In this document: in pieces, positions 40,918 to 49,850 of the stretch
How the letters are laid out: each line of letters starts with the position of its first letter
Position numbering within the stretch: the stretch's first letter is position 1
Origin: DATGKG01 sp963783145
GTDB lineage: Bacteria; Desulfobacterota; Binatia; Binatales; Binataceae
Reading direction: 5' to 3'
NCBI GenBank assembly: GCA_963783145.1
Contig: CAWAMM010000003.1
Location: 310,001-374,000 of the forward strand
Length of the DNA stretch: 64,000 nucleotides
Position numbers and translations under genes: made by a program
Notes under the pieces: generated by a model
The model's input: only the letters and a program-made list of their open reading frames with translations
What the model was told of the DNA's origin: nothing
Database searches by the model: none

Positions 40918-41000
40918 CTCTCATCCGCCCGTCACGGTTCTCGCATCGCAGCCATCGCGAGAACCCCGCCGGCCACCTTCTCTCGCTCAGCGAGAGAAGG
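40918..41000 (-). repeat. Dispersed palindromic repeat, copy 2 (inverted)
   Basis: Starts CTCTCATCCG and ends CCTTCTCTCGCTCAGCGAGAGAAGG on the plus strand, which is the reverse complement arrangement of the copy at 40748. The two copies make an inverted repeat with a central unique segment of 86 bases, and could form a long cruciform or hairpin. Confidence 0.75.
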
Positions 41001-41056
41001 GAGTTTGAGTTGCGGCATAGACATACCGAATCCCCGCTCTTACACTATTAGTCATC

Positions 41057-41434
41057 GTGAATACACAGGAAGCTGCTGACCGACGGATAATGATCCTCCG
41101 CTCCCGATCGCTGCGCCGGGATTCGACTGAGGCGGAAAAGCTGCTCTGGGGCGCGCTTCGTGCTCGACGGCTGGAGGGCATTCGTTTTCGGCGCCAGGTC
41201 GTGATCGATCGCTACATCGCCGACTTTTGCTCATCACATCCAAAGATCATCATCGAGCTCGACGGCACTCAGCATGAGCAGCAGAAGTCTTATGACCAGA
41301 GACGGACGCGCGACCTGGAGGATAGAGGCTACTCGGTTCTCCGTTTCTGGAATGGCGATGTTCTCGCGCATTTGACGGGAGTTTTGGCGGTTATTGGCGA
41401 TGAAGTTCGGAAGCGGCAAGTTTCCCAACGATAG
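41057..41434 (+). CDS. DUF559-family (Vsr-like fold) endonuclease-like protein
   Basis: 125 residues. The family-typical core is LRRDSTEAEKLLWGALRAR, FRRQVVIDRYIADF and KIIIELDGTQHEQQ, the last giving the D/E and H-containing PD-(D/E)XK-like catalytic centre, with VLRFWNGDVL at the end. DUF559 proteins are suspected nucleases of uncertain role. The start is the GTG/ATG region at 41057, just after the repeat-rich gap. It could be a mobile or accessory gene. Confidence 0.85.
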   Translation: MNTQEAADRRIMILRSRSLRRDSTEAEKLLWGALRARRLEGIRFRRQVVIDRYIADFCSSHPKIIIELDGTQHEQQKSYDQRRTRDLEDRGYSVLRFWNGDVLAHLTGVLAVIGDEVRKRQVSQR

Positions 41435-41490
41435 TCGAACGGTTCCTTCTCCCGCTGAGCGGAAGAAGGACAACAAAGGTACTTGTTCGG

Positions 41491-42309
41491 TTAGTCGCCC
41501 TTGATCAGGCGATGGATCGCACTCAGATGCTTGATGGAGTCGCGCTTGCGCCCGACCTGATCGAACAGCTCCGCCAGGTTGCGATGCGCTTCGACCATCG
41601 TGGGGTCGCATTCGAGCGCGCGATTGAGGCTGCGGATCGCCGCGTCATGCTCGCCGGTTTTGCGATAGAGCAGGCCGAGCTTGTAGTGAACGTCCGCGCT
41701 GGCCGGAACGATCGCGGCCGCGCCGAGGAAGTGACGCAGCGCGCCCTTGAGGTCTCCCTCGTGATCGAGCAGCGCCGCCAGGCGCATGTGCGCGTCGAAG
41801 TTGACCGGCTCGCGACTGACAAGGTCACTGTAGATGGTGAGCGCCTTGAGCGGGTCTTCCTCCGCCATTCGGCGCGCCTCTTCGAAACGCTCGCGAGCAC
41901 GCGCGGCGCCGAAGCGCTCCTCGACCTTGCCCTTGGCGCGTTTCTCGAAATTGAAAACCAGCTGGCCTGATTCGACCTCGAAACATGACGAGCCGTCGCG
42001 CATCACGATGTGCCCGTCGACATTTTCCAGCTTGAGCGAATGAACCGGGCGCGAGGGGCCGATCATATTGCGCAACCGCTCGAAGCAGCGCTGGATCGGT
42101 TCGAGATGGCGGCGCGTCGGAAGCAGCTCCTTGGCGAGCCGCATCAGGATCAGATCGTTGAAGGCAAAACGGAAGTTGCGCCCTCGAACCGTCGACGGAT
42201 TGATAAACTGCCGCTTGACCCAGTAGCGAATGCGCTCGGGAGGGACCGCGAGAATCCTCGCCGCCGCCCGAGTCGAGAAGGTCTGATTGTTGCCCGCCGC
42301 CTCTGCCAT
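41491..42309 (-). CDS. MerR-like DNA-binding protein with TPR tail
   Basis: About 272 residues. The N-terminal winged helix-turn-helix (TFSTRAAARILAVPPERIRYWVK and QFINPS, with NFRFAFNDLILMRLAKELL) is of the MerR/ERCC-like type, and a linker leads to a set of about three TPR units (AALLDHEGDLKGALRHFLG; VHYKLGLLYRKTGEHDAAIRSL). The combination suggests a transcription regulator that reads a protein partner. The ATG at 42309 is chosen; TTG at 42318 would add three residues. It follows hisH-hisF-ribH on the same strand, after a 90-base gap. Confidence 0.85.
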   Translation of the reverse strand: MAEAAGNNQTFSTRAAARILAVPPERIRYWVKRQFINPSTVRGRNFRFAFNDLILMRLAKELLPTRRHLEPIQRCFERLRNMIGPSRPVHSLKLENVDGHIVMRDGSSCFEVESGQLVFNFEKRAKGKVEERFGAARARERFEEARRMAEEDPLKALTIYSDLVSREPVNFDAHMRLAALLDHEGDLKGALRHFLGAAAIVPASADVHYKLGLLYRKTGEHDAAIRSLNRALECDPTMVEAHRNLAELFDQVGRKRDSIKHLSAIHRLIKGD

Positions 42310-42400
42310 ACCACCCAACGACGCAAAGTATAGGAAGCTCGACGCGGATGCTCAATGCGCCCGCGGGTATTTCTTAACAGCCTGTGGGTAGGATGGCGAT

Positions 42401-42814
42401 TTACTCGCCGAGGTCCTTGAGCGCCTTCGCGACGCGAACCACCGCCTCGACTGCGTTGCGTGCATTGTCGATGCGCTCCGCGGCCTGCTCATCGGTCATC
42501 CCCGGACCGGTGATGCCGAGGCCGACCGGCTTGTCGAACTGCACCGCCAGCTTCGCCGCGATGTTAGCGATCGCGTGGGCGATAACCTCGTCGTGCAGCG
42601 TCTGGCCCTTGATCACGGCGCCGATCATCACGACCCCATCGACGTCCCATCGTCCGAGCAGGCGCTTCACGATGGTGGGCATGTCGTAGATTCCGAACAC
42701 GTGAACGGTATGCGTGATCTCGGCTTTGAGCGCGGTCGCATGTGCGATGGCGCGCCGCAGCATCGGCGTGGTGACTTCAGAATTGAAATCGGCAACGACT
42801 ATCGCGATTTTCAC
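42401..42814 (-). CDS. ribH: 6,7-dimethyl-8-ribityllumazine synthase, archaeal-like
   Basis: 137 residues. Motifs are VVADFNSEVTTPMLRRAI at the N-terminus and MIGAVIKGQTLHDEVIAH with the catalytic-type histidine, then KPVGLGITGPGMTDEQAAERID. The GPGMT.EQA..RID ending resembles archaeal lumazine synthases more than the usual bacterial form, which has G.L.T.N..QA. It catalyses the penultimate step of riboflavin synthesis. Its ATG overlaps the hisF stop by four bases (42811-42814), an unusual coupling between histidine and flavin genes. Confidence 0.85.
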   Translation of the reverse strand: MKIAIVVADFNSEVTTPMLRRAIAHATALKAEITHTVHVFGIYDMPTIVKRLLGRWDVDGVVMIGAVIKGQTLHDEVIAHAIANIAAKLAVQFDKPVGLGITGPGMTDEQAAERIDNARNAVEAVVRVAKALKDLGE

Positions 42815-43611
42815 GCGGCGCTCTCCTCCAGGTTGACTGCGTCGCGAACTTCGATGCCGCAGTTGCGCAGATAGCGCTTCAAATCGGGAATCGGATGTTC
42901 TCCGTAATGCACGATGGACGCGACGATAGCGGCATCGGCAGCGCCGCGCGTGAACGCGTCGCGTAGATGCGCAGGCTCGCCCGCGCCTCCCGATGCGATA
43001 ACGGGAATCGATACCGCCTCGCTGATCGCGCGGGTGATTTCGAGGTCGTAACCTTCCTTGGTGCCGTCACGATCGATCGAGTTGATGCACAACTCGCCGG
43101 CGCCGCGCCGCTCGCCGTCACGCGACCATGCGATCGCGTCGAGGCCGGTGGGCGTACGACCGCCATCGATAACGACTTCGTAGCCACTGGGGATTTCGGC
43201 GCGTTTGCCAGTCAATCTCACCTGCATCGAAAGGACGATGCATTGCGCGCCGAATGCCTTCGAACCCTGGGTGATGATTTCAGGATTGCGCACCGCGCCC
43301 GAGTCGATGGAAACCTTCTCAGCGCCGGCCAGCAGCACGGCGCGCATATCTTCGAGGGTGCGCAATCCCCCGCCGACGCTGAACGGGATAAAAATTTCCT
43401 TCGCAACCGCGCTTACCACTTCGAGCATGATGCCGCGCCGCTCGTTGGACGCGGTGATGTCGTAGAAAACGATCTCGTCGGCGCCCTGTTCGTAGTAGTA
43501 ACGCGCCATCGCGACCGGATCGCCGACATCGACATTGGCGAGAAATTTCACGCCCTTGGTGACCTTGCCGTCGCGCACGTCGAGGCATGGGATGATGCGT
43601 TTGGCGAGCAT
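42811..43611 (-). CDS. hisF: Imidazole glycerol phosphate synthase cyclase subunit
   Basis: 266 residues of a TIM-barrel. The first strand IIPCLDVRDGKVTKGVKF contains the catalytic Asp11, and SIDRDGTKEGYDLEITR contains the second catalytic aspartate. It produces IGP and AICAR from PRFAR and ammonia delivered by HisH. It stands between hisH (stop 43612) and ribH in a coupled minus-strand set. The start is the ATG at 43611. Confidence 0.97.
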   Translation of the reverse strand: MLAKRIIPCLDVRDGKVTKGVKFLANVDVGDPVAMARYYYEQGADEIVFYDITASNERRGIMLEVVSAVAKEIFIPFSVGGGLRTLEDMRAVLLAGAEKVSIDSGAVRNPEIITQGSKAFGAQCIVLSMQVRLTGKRAEIPSGYEVVIDGGRTPTGLDAIAWSRDGERRGAGELCINSIDRDGTKEGYDLEITRAISEAVSIPVIASGGAGEPAHLRDAFTRGAADAAIVASIVHYGEHPIPDLKRYLRNCGIEVRDAVNLEESAA

Positions 43612-44232
43612 CTAAAATTTCATCCGGCAGAAGTTATCCAGCATGCGAAGGCCGGCGGTACCGGATTTTTCGAGATGGAACTGGGTCGCGATGACATTGT
43701 CGCGCGCAATGGCCGCAGTGAATGGAACTCCGTAGTCCGATGTTCCGATGACGACCGACTGGTCGGCGACGGGATAGTAGCTGTTTACGAAATAGAAATG
43801 AGTGTTGTCCGGTACGCCGACAAAAATCGGATGCGGCCGCTCCTGATGCACGCGATTCCATCCGATCTGCGGAACCTTGAGCGGACGCCCGTCGATCGAG
43901 CTCGGGAACCTGACGACGCCGCCGGGAACGATGCCGAGACAATCCACGCCACCGTCTTCGTCGCTGTGATCGAACAGCACCTGGATGCCGATGCAAATGC
44001 CGAGGAATGGGCGACCGGCCTTCGCCACGTCGTTACGAAGGCATTCTTCGAGGCCGAGTGCGCGCAGATTTTCCATCGTCGCGCCCGCCGCGCCGACACC
44101 GGGCAGAATCACGCGATCGGCGGCGCGCACTTTCTCGGGGCGGTCGGTGATTTCGCATCGATGGCCGAGGTGGTCGAGGGCACGCGCCACGCTGGTCAGA
44201 TTTCCCGCCTTATAGTCGACAATCGCGATCAT
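43612..44232 (-). CDS. hisH: Imidazole glycerol phosphate synthase glutaminase subunit
   Basis: 206 residues of the class I glutamine amidotransferase family. The nucleophile is Cys80 in LGICIGIQVL, with His186 and Glu188 in ATQFHLEKSG. The N-terminus MIAIVDYKAGNLTS is standard for HisH. It supplies ammonia to HisF. The ATG at 44232 is the correct start; a longer open frame to 44391 is only an in-frame upstream extension through a repeat element. It lies directly upstream of hisF with no spacer. Confidence 0.95.
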   Translation of the reverse strand: MIAIVDYKAGNLTSVARALDHLGHRCEITDRPEKVRAADRVILPGVGAAGATMENLRALGLEECLRNDVAKAGRPFLGICIGIQVLFDHSDEDGGVDCLGIVPGGVVRFPSSIDGRPLKVPQIGWNRVHQERPHPIFVGVPDNTHFYFVNSYYPVADQSVVIGTSDYGVPFTAAIARDNVIATQFHLEKSGTAGLRMLDNFCRMKF

Positions 44233-44234
44233 TT

Positions 44235-44314
44235 TAGTTTTCCGTCGACTCCGCTTGCTCCGTCTCGGGAGCGGCTGCGCCGCGGCGCCAGGCGCCCACT
44301 TCGGGCCTCGTCCG
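44235..44314 (+). repeat. Dispersed repeat, copy near hisH
   Basis: TAGTTTTCCGTCGACTCCGCT through GCGCCCACTTCGGGCCTCGTCC, similar to the sequence at 52988-53067 after the tRNA-Val gene. The common parts are TAGTTTTC, CTCGACTCCGCT, GCGGCGC and CTTCGGGCCTC. No protein-coding potential. Confidence 0.7.
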
Positions 44315-44444
44315 ATGCTCCTCGTGGAGTCGAGAGACACATCATAACGACAATCGCGATTTGTCCCAAGGTACGCGTGACGTGCACCCACCGTTCCGGT
44401 TGCATCGAAATGAATCGCAGGTGGATGCGATTCGTCACAATCGC

Positions 44445-44642
44445 ATGAACAAACTATACGGTTTGGCAGCCGTCGATTGGGCTTACCGCTGCAAATACAT
44501 GCAGGAACTGGAGGAATCTGGTCGTCGTCGCCTCCAAGGTTGGGAAAATGAGCTAAAGAATTGGGATCCCGACAACGAGCAGACTATGCCTAGTGGCTAC
44601 GCGCTCTCCAATCTTCGCCTCCACCTGCACGATCTGCATTAA
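44445..44642 (+). CDS. Possible small hypothetical protein
   Basis: 65 residues from the ATG at 44445 (KLYGLAAVDWAYRCKYMQELEESGRRR to the TAA). It is charged and plausible as a small protein but has no recognisable family, no strong ribosome-binding site, and lies alone between hisH and the permease gene. Kept only as a candidate. Confidence 0.25.
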   Translation: MNKLYGLAAVDWAYRCKYMQELEESGRRRLQGWENELKNWDPDNEQTMPSGYALSNLRLHLHDLH

Positions 44643-44661
44643 ATCTGACCGCTTCGGCCCG

Positions 44662-46779
44662 TTACACGTCGGCGCGGATGTCGTCGTGCTCGGACAGGAC
44701 GCGCACCTTGACGTGCTGATCCTCGCCCGCCAGCGTGCCCCAATGCATCGCGAAGTTTTCCAGCTGCGCATCGGGATGAAAGCGCGCTGAGACGCCCATC
44801 ACCACTTCGGTGGCGCGAAGCTGGTATGCGGCGCGCGCGATCGCATGCACCTGGTCGTTCGAGACGATGACGAGCGGCGCGACCTTGCGGCCGTGATCCT
44901 CGCAAACTTTCACCACCCTGCTGAAGAGCTTCTCCTCGGCGTCGTTGAAGACCTGGCCGCCATCGCTCGAGGCGAGCCCCTTTTCCAGGCGTACGGTCAG
45001 CGCGACCAGCGCGGCCTTGTCTGGTTCGGCCAGGTAGCGATGCAAATGCGTCAGGTTGTTGGGATCGCGGATGGCGATGATTTTCTTCTCGCCGCCGTTG
45101 AGTCCGAGCTTCTCCGGGACCAGCTCACTCTCATCGACCAATTCGAGGTTGAACTTCTCGGGCTCCTCGCCATAGGCATGCTCGACGTCGCCCTGGACAC
45201 GCTGCGAGATCGAAAAGATCACGAAGAATCCAAGCGTGAAGATGATGCCTGAGATGGTCGCAACTTCCTTGGTGAACAGGTTTACCGACGCGGTTGCGAG
45301 CAGCACCAGGAACGTGACGATGAGACCGATCGGAAAATCAGTGCCGCCGGGACGGAAGAAGCTCAAGTTGGGCGGCATCCGCCACAAGCGGTGATATTGC
45401 GATTTGTACCGCAGTACGATTACCGACAGCGTCTTGAACACGAAACTCCAGATGACGCCGAATGCATAAGCCTCGCCGAGGACGTACATATCGCCGCGCG
45501 AGAGGATGATCGTCGCGATCTGCAGGCCCGCGACCAGGTTCACGATGCGATAGTTGGTGCCGAAGCGCTTGTGCGGATGGCGAAACCAGTCGAGCAGAAC
45601 GCCATCTTCGGCGACCCGGGTTAGCACCCCGACCGAGCCGACGATCGAGGTGTTAACCGCGCCCGCGAGAATCAGGAATCCGACCAGCACCACGAACGCG
45701 CGCAACGCGATACGTGCCCACAGCGGCCCGACCACGAACATCGCGAGGCCACCGATCAGGTTGTCGCTGTACTGCGCCATCCTGACGCTGTCGGGAATGA
45801 TCATGACCGCGAAAAACGACACGAGTGACGTCAGCAGCAGGCTGTATACAAAGATGATAAAGCCGGTGCGCAGCAGGTTCTTGAGCTTGGGCGCTTCGAT
45901 TTCGCGATTGATCTGCGCCAGCGATTCTTCCCCCGACATCGCGAGGATCGAATGGCCGAAGGCAATCACGATGCCGAGCGCGCCGAACGCATGCGCCGAG
46001 GGCAGATGATTCAGCCAGCCCAGCGATTCCTTGTTGAACGACGGCACGAACGGCGGCAGGTGACCGCCCTTCACTATCAGCGTGATTCCGCACCACACGA
46101 TCATGGTGACCGCCATCACCGTGGTCACCTGCATGATGGCGATCGCCTTGCTCGAGGATTCCTCGATGCCGAGGGTGTTTTGCCACCAGAAGTAAATCGT
46201 GATGGCTATCGCCAGTACCGCGGCCGTGAGATCGGGCGGCAGCGCGAACGGCGAGTGCACCACCTTCAGCAGTTCATTGGCTAGACCGGCGATATACTGT
46301 CCCGCCGAAACGCCACTGGTAGGCCCGGTCAGAATGTAATCGAACATCAGCGCGGAGACCGACAACTTTGCGAGTGTCGATCCCATCGCTTCTTTGACGA
46401 CGCGGTACACACCACCGCGAGTGAACATCGAGCACGACTCGACGTAGACTGCGCGCATCAGGTACGAGAACAGCATCACGGCGAGGATGAAATAGGGCGC
46501 CGATTTGCCGATCGCCTGCTCGACGATTCCGCCGATGTAGTAGGCGGTCGAGGCCAGGTCGCATAGCACGATGGCCGAGGCGCGCCAAAACGAGATGAAG
46601 ACCAGCATCCCGCTGGTGACGACAATCGCTTTGGTTTGCTTCCCGAACGCCGGCGAAGCCTGCGGAGGTAGTGGAGGGACCGGTTCCGCTGAATGTTTAC
46701 GGACCGCTCTAAGATGTGATGCCAATCGAATAGACTCCCCCGGGTGAGGCAAATTTCCTCCCCAAGTAACACCATGCAC
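44662..46779 (-). CDS. APC-superfamily amino acid permease with C-terminal USP-like domain
   Basis: 705 residues. The N-terminal 500 or so residues form a 12-helix APC-type transporter (FISFWRASAIVLCDLASTAYYIGGIVEQAIG; SVSALMFDYILTGPTSGVSAGQ; GEESLAQINREIE). The C-terminal 160 residues, after NGGEKKIIAIRDPNNL, form an alpha/beta domain resembling a universal stress protein (VVMGVSARFHP near the end). This arrangement is known for some amino acid and cation transporters in which the cytosolic domain regulates transport. The substrate is not evident. Confidence 0.87.
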   Translation of the reverse strand: MHGVTWGGNLPHPGESIRLASHLRAVRKHSAEPVPPLPPQASPAFGKQTKAIVVTSGMLVFISFWRASAIVLCDLASTAYYIGGIVEQAIGKSAPYFILAVMLFSYLMRAVYVESCSMFTRGGVYRVVKEAMGSTLAKLSVSALMFDYILTGPTSGVSAGQYIAGLANELLKVVHSPFALPPDLTAAVLAIAITIYFWWQNTLGIEESSSKAIAIMQVTTVMAVTMIVWCGITLIVKGGHLPPFVPSFNKESLGWLNHLPSAHAFGALGIVIAFGHSILAMSGEESLAQINREIEAPKLKNLLRTGFIIFVYSLLLTSLVSFFAVMIIPDSVRMAQYSDNLIGGLAMFVVGPLWARIALRAFVVLVGFLILAGAVNTSIVGSVGVLTRVAEDGVLLDWFRHPHKRFGTNYRIVNLVAGLQIATIILSRGDMYVLGEAYAFGVIWSFVFKTLSVIVLRYKSQYHRLWRMPPNLSFFRPGGTDFPIGLIVTFLVLLATASVNLFTKEVATISGIIFTLGFFVIFSISQRVQGDVEHAYGEEPEKFNLELVDESELVPEKLGLNGGEKKIIAIRDPNNLTHLHRYLAEPDKAALVALTVRLEKGLASSDGGQVFNDAEEKLFSRVVKVCEDHGRKVAPLVIVSNDQVHAIARAAYQLRATEVVMGVSARFHPDAQLENFAMHWGTLAGEDQHVKVRVLSEHDDIRADV

Positions 46780-47181
46780 AACGCAAGGTTTGGGCCGTCA
46801 AAATTTCATTGAAAATTCAACCTGAATTCAGTTGATGCCGTGCAATTCGCATGCATTCGCTGAATTGGTAGTCGTGCATTATGCAATCGGTACAGTCCTC
46901 TTTGATGGCCCCTCCATGCGATCTTGAGAGATAGTCGCGAAATTCGCTCCTGGATCGGCGCAATGCGGTTGTCCCTGGACTCAAGCCAACCGAGCTTCAT
47001 CGGAACTACAATTTGTCAGTTGTGGGATTTGATCATGCTCTAGACTGCCCGAATGTGGGACTGACGGATCGCGAGTGCCGCGATCTTCGGTGGGACGTTC
47101 CACGGCGCTTGTCTAATGCCCTCGATGCCGGGCTAGAATACGAACCTCGGCGCAGCGACGGTAGGCGATGCGCACAACTGC
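46780..47181. other. Intergenic region upstream of the sensor kinase gene
   Basis: 402 bases, AT-rich near 46800-46900. The palindrome CTGAATTCAG is at about 46829-46838. Short frames on either strand show no domains. It should contain divergent promoters of the permease and the kinase, but no clear promoter elements were identified. Confidence 0.45.
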
Positions 47182-48480
47182 TTGAACATCGCGCTCTTTA
47201 TCATTCTTGTGATCGTAGCTTGCACGGCTTTTTTTGCCGGTCGACGCTCCACCCTGCGTTCGATCGCGCGGGTGTTGGAGTCGCTACGCACCGCGAAATC
47301 GCCGTCAGAAGATGCCGATTCTCCCGTCCCTCCCGCGTTGCGGGGAATTCTGGAGCGGTTTGAGAGCCTGGAACGCGAAAGGCTTAATCGCTATGAGTCG
47401 CGGCTTTCTGAGCTCGACCACGAACGTTCCAAGACCGACGCGATAATCGAAAGCGTCGAGGACGGCCTCATCGTGCTCGACCAGAATCACGCGGTGGTTC
47501 ATATGAATGAGGTGGCATGCGCGATCCTCGACCTCGATGCGAATGAGGTGGAAGGAAAACGCCTCGAGGAAGTCTCCGCGCGCAATATTCACGTCGCCAA
47601 GCTGCTTCTCGCAACCCAGGAAGGCAGCGATAGCGCGGGCAACGACAGCACCGAATTCAAGTTATTCCTGCGTGGGCGCGATCACAGTTACTTGAGCCGC
47701 AACCTTCCCTGGATGGGGCCCGACGGCGAGCGGCTGGGGACTATCGTGCTGCTGCAGGACGTGACCTACGTGCGCGATCAGGAAAGGAGCCGCACCAATT
47801 TGATCGCTACCCTCTCGCATGAGTTGAAGACGCCGCTCACCTCCCTCACCATCGGGGCCGAATTGCTCACCGAAGCGATTCCACCGGAGGTGGCGTCGCG
47901 CCAGCGTGAGATTCTCGACACCATCCATCAGGATGTAGCCCGCCTCAATGCGATCTCGACCGACTTGCTGGATGCATCGCGCACCAGCTCCGCCCGAATC
48001 GGAGTCGAGCGCCGCGCGATCATGCTGGAAAAGACCGTGCGCGAGGCGTGCCGTCCGCTCGCGATTCAGGCGCGCGAGAAACGCATCGCGTTCGAAATCG
48101 TGTCCGAGGATCGCCCGATTCCGATTTGGGGCGACCCGATAAAATTGCCCTGGGTGGTAACCAACCTGGTCGGCAATGCGTTGCGCTACACGCCCGAAGG
48201 CGGGACCATTCGGATGGAAATCCGGCGCGAGGGCAATGTCGCGCGCACTATCGTGAGCGACAGCGGACCCGGAATCGCGCCCGACATTCTGCCGCGGATC
48301 TTCGAGCCGTTCGCGCAATTTCCCGATGACGCCGCGCACGTCGGCTCGGCGGGGCTCGGGCTGTACATCGCGAAGGAAATCGTCGAGGCGCACAACGGCC
48401 GGATTTTCGCGCGCAGTGAGCTGGGACGCGGAACCACTTTCACGGTGGATATTCCGGTGCGGGAGGAAGCGATTGGCTAA
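47182..48480 (+). CDS. Sensor histidine kinase with PAS domain
   Basis: 432 residues. One membrane segment (FIILVIVACTAFFAG) at the N-terminus, a helical region, a PAS-like domain (IIESVEDGLIVLDQNHAVVHMNE), then HisKA with the phosphorylated His in LIATLSHELKTPLTS and HATPase with NLVGNALRYTP, DSGPGIAPD and GSAGLGLYIAKEIV. It starts with TTG at 47182; the ATG upstream (47168) is out of frame. It overlaps the response regulator gene by eight bases. This is a two-component pair of the kind that senses membrane or cytosolic signals and controls sigma-54 transcription. Confidence 0.9.
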   Translation: MNIALFIILVIVACTAFFAGRRSTLRSIARVLESLRTAKSPSEDADSPVPPALRGILERFESLERERLNRYESRLSELDHERSKTDAIIESVEDGLIVLDQNHAVVHMNEVACAILDLDANEVEGKRLEEVSARNIHVAKLLLATQEGSDSAGNDSTEFKLFLRGRDHSYLSRNLPWMGPDGERLGTIVLLQDVTYVRDQERSRTNLIATLSHELKTPLTSLTIGAELLTEAIPPEVASRQREILDTIHQDVARLNAISTDLLDASRTSSARIGVERRAIMLEKTVREACRPLAIQAREKRIAFEIVSEDRPIPIWGDPIKLPWVVTNLVGNALRYTPEGGTIRMEIRREGNVARTIVSDSGPGIAPDILPRIFEPFAQFPDDAAHVGSAGLGLYIAKEIVEAHNGRIFARSELGRGTTFTVDIPVREEAIG

Positions 48481-49801
48481 CATCCTGGTCGTCGATGACG
48501 ATCGCAATATCCGGCGCATGATTGCCGCGACCTTCGACTCCGCCGGTTATCAGGTGACCGAAGCGGACAGCGCCGAGCAGGCGCTCAAGCTGTTTCCCGA
48601 AGCGACCGCGGACCTGGTACTGAGCGACGTGAGAATGGCCGGGATGAACGGCTTCGGCCTGTTGACGGAATTGAAGCGGCTCAATCCCGGGTTGCCGGTC
48701 ATCATGATGACAGCGTTCGCGTCGATTGCCGATGCGGTCGAAGCGATGCGCCACGGCGCCTACGACTACATTCCCAAGCCGTTCACCACCGAGCAGATTC
48801 GCCGCGTGGTCGCGCGCGCGCTCGAATTGCAAAGTCTGCGCGCCGAGAATCGCTCGCTGCGGACCCGGCTGGAGCGGCTTTCGCAACCGCTGCCACTGCT
48901 CACACTGGGACCCCAGAGCCGGAAGCTCGCGGAGCTTGCGGCCCAGGTTTCGAGCAGCGACGCCACGGTGCTGCTGACCGGCGAGAGCGGCACCGGAAAG
49001 AGCATGCTGGCGGCCTATATCCACCGCCTCAGCCCGCGCAAAGACGGACCCTTCGTCGAGGTCGCATGCACCACTCTCAGTGAGCATTTGCTCGAGAGCG
49101 AGCTGTTCGGACACGTGCGCGGATCTTTCACCGGAGCCTTCAAGGACAAACCCGGGCGGCTGGAAGCGGCCGAAGGCGGCACCGTGTTCCTCGACGAAAT
49201 CGGCGATTTACCGCTCGCGCTGCAGGTCAAACTGCTGCGCTTCCTGCAGGAGAAAACCTTCGAGCGCGTGGGCGGCGCCGATACCATCGAGATCAACGCG
49301 CGCATCGTCGCGGCGACCAATCAGAACCTCGAGCAGTTCGTGCGCGAGAAGCGCTTCCGCGAAGACCTCTATTATCGCCTCAACGTGATCGAGATTCGGG
49401 TTCCGCCGCTGCGCGATCGCCCGGGTGAGATCGTGCCGCTGGCGGAATATTTCATCGAGCGCGCGGCGGAGATGCATCATCGGCCCGCGCTCAAGCTAAG
49501 TGATGAGGCGCGCGGAGCGCTCTCGGGCTACTCGTGGCCGGGCAACATTCGCGAACTGAAGAACCTGATCGAGCGCGCGGTGGTGCTGAGCCGCGGCGAT
49601 ACCATCACGCTGACCGACCTGCCCGACAAGGTGCTGGCGACCTCGCGACGCGAGGATCAGGGGCTGACGCTGGAGGATTTGGAGCGCCGCCACATCCAGT
49701 TGGTGCTCGAACAGGCGGTGACGCTGGAAGAAGCGGCCGACATGCTCGGCATCAACGTCGCGACGCTATGGCGCAAGCGCCGCAAGTATGGAATGGACTA
49801 G
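48473..49801 (+). CDS. NtrC-family sigma-54-type response regulator
   Basis: 442 residues: receiver (ILVVDDDRNIRRM, LSDVRMAGMNG with the phosphoacceptor Asp, IPKPFT), AAA+ domain with Walker A GESGTGKSM, Walker B VFLDEIGDL, arginine-finger region, and a C-terminal Fis-like helix-turn-helix (EEAADMLGINVATLWRKRRK). The sigma-54 contact loop reads GSFTGA rather than the usual GAFTGA. The start is a TTG at 48473 with GGAGGA six bases upstream, overlapping the kinase stop. An earlier open frame is a continuation of the kinase region in another frame. Confidence 0.93.
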   Translation: MANILVVDDDRNIRRMIAATFDSAGYQVTEADSAEQALKLFPEATADLVLSDVRMAGMNGFGLLTELKRLNPGLPVIMMTAFASIADAVEAMRHGAYDYIPKPFTTEQIRRVVARALELQSLRAENRSLRTRLERLSQPLPLLTLGPQSRKLAELAAQVSSSDATVLLTGESGTGKSMLAAYIHRLSPRKDGPFVEVACTTLSEHLLESELFGHVRGSFTGAFKDKPGRLEAAEGGTVFLDEIGDLPLALQVKLLRFLQEKTFERVGGADTIEINARIVAATNQNLEQFVREKRFREDLYYRLNVIEIRVPPLRDRPGEIVPLAEYFIERAAEMHHRPALKLSDEARGALSGYSWPGNIRELKNLIERAVVLSRGDTITLTDLPDKVLATSRREDQGLTLEDLERRHIQLVLEQAVTLEEAADMLGINVATLWRKRRKYGMD

Positions 49802-49850
49802 CGCGCCGCGCGCCACCCAGTCAGGAGATCCACCGCGGCGAGGAAATCTG

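Larger units (their letters stand above)
40650..41056. other. Intergenic region with an inverted pair of repeat elements
   Basis: A gap of 407 bases without a gene. It contains element copies at 40748-40831 and 40918-41000, in opposite orientation, flanking 86 bases of unique sequence. See the entries for the two elements. Confidence 0.7.

Noticed and set aside
42967..44448. 493-codon plus-strand open frame opposite hisF-hisH
   Set aside because: Antisense to two well-supported genes with catalytic motifs.
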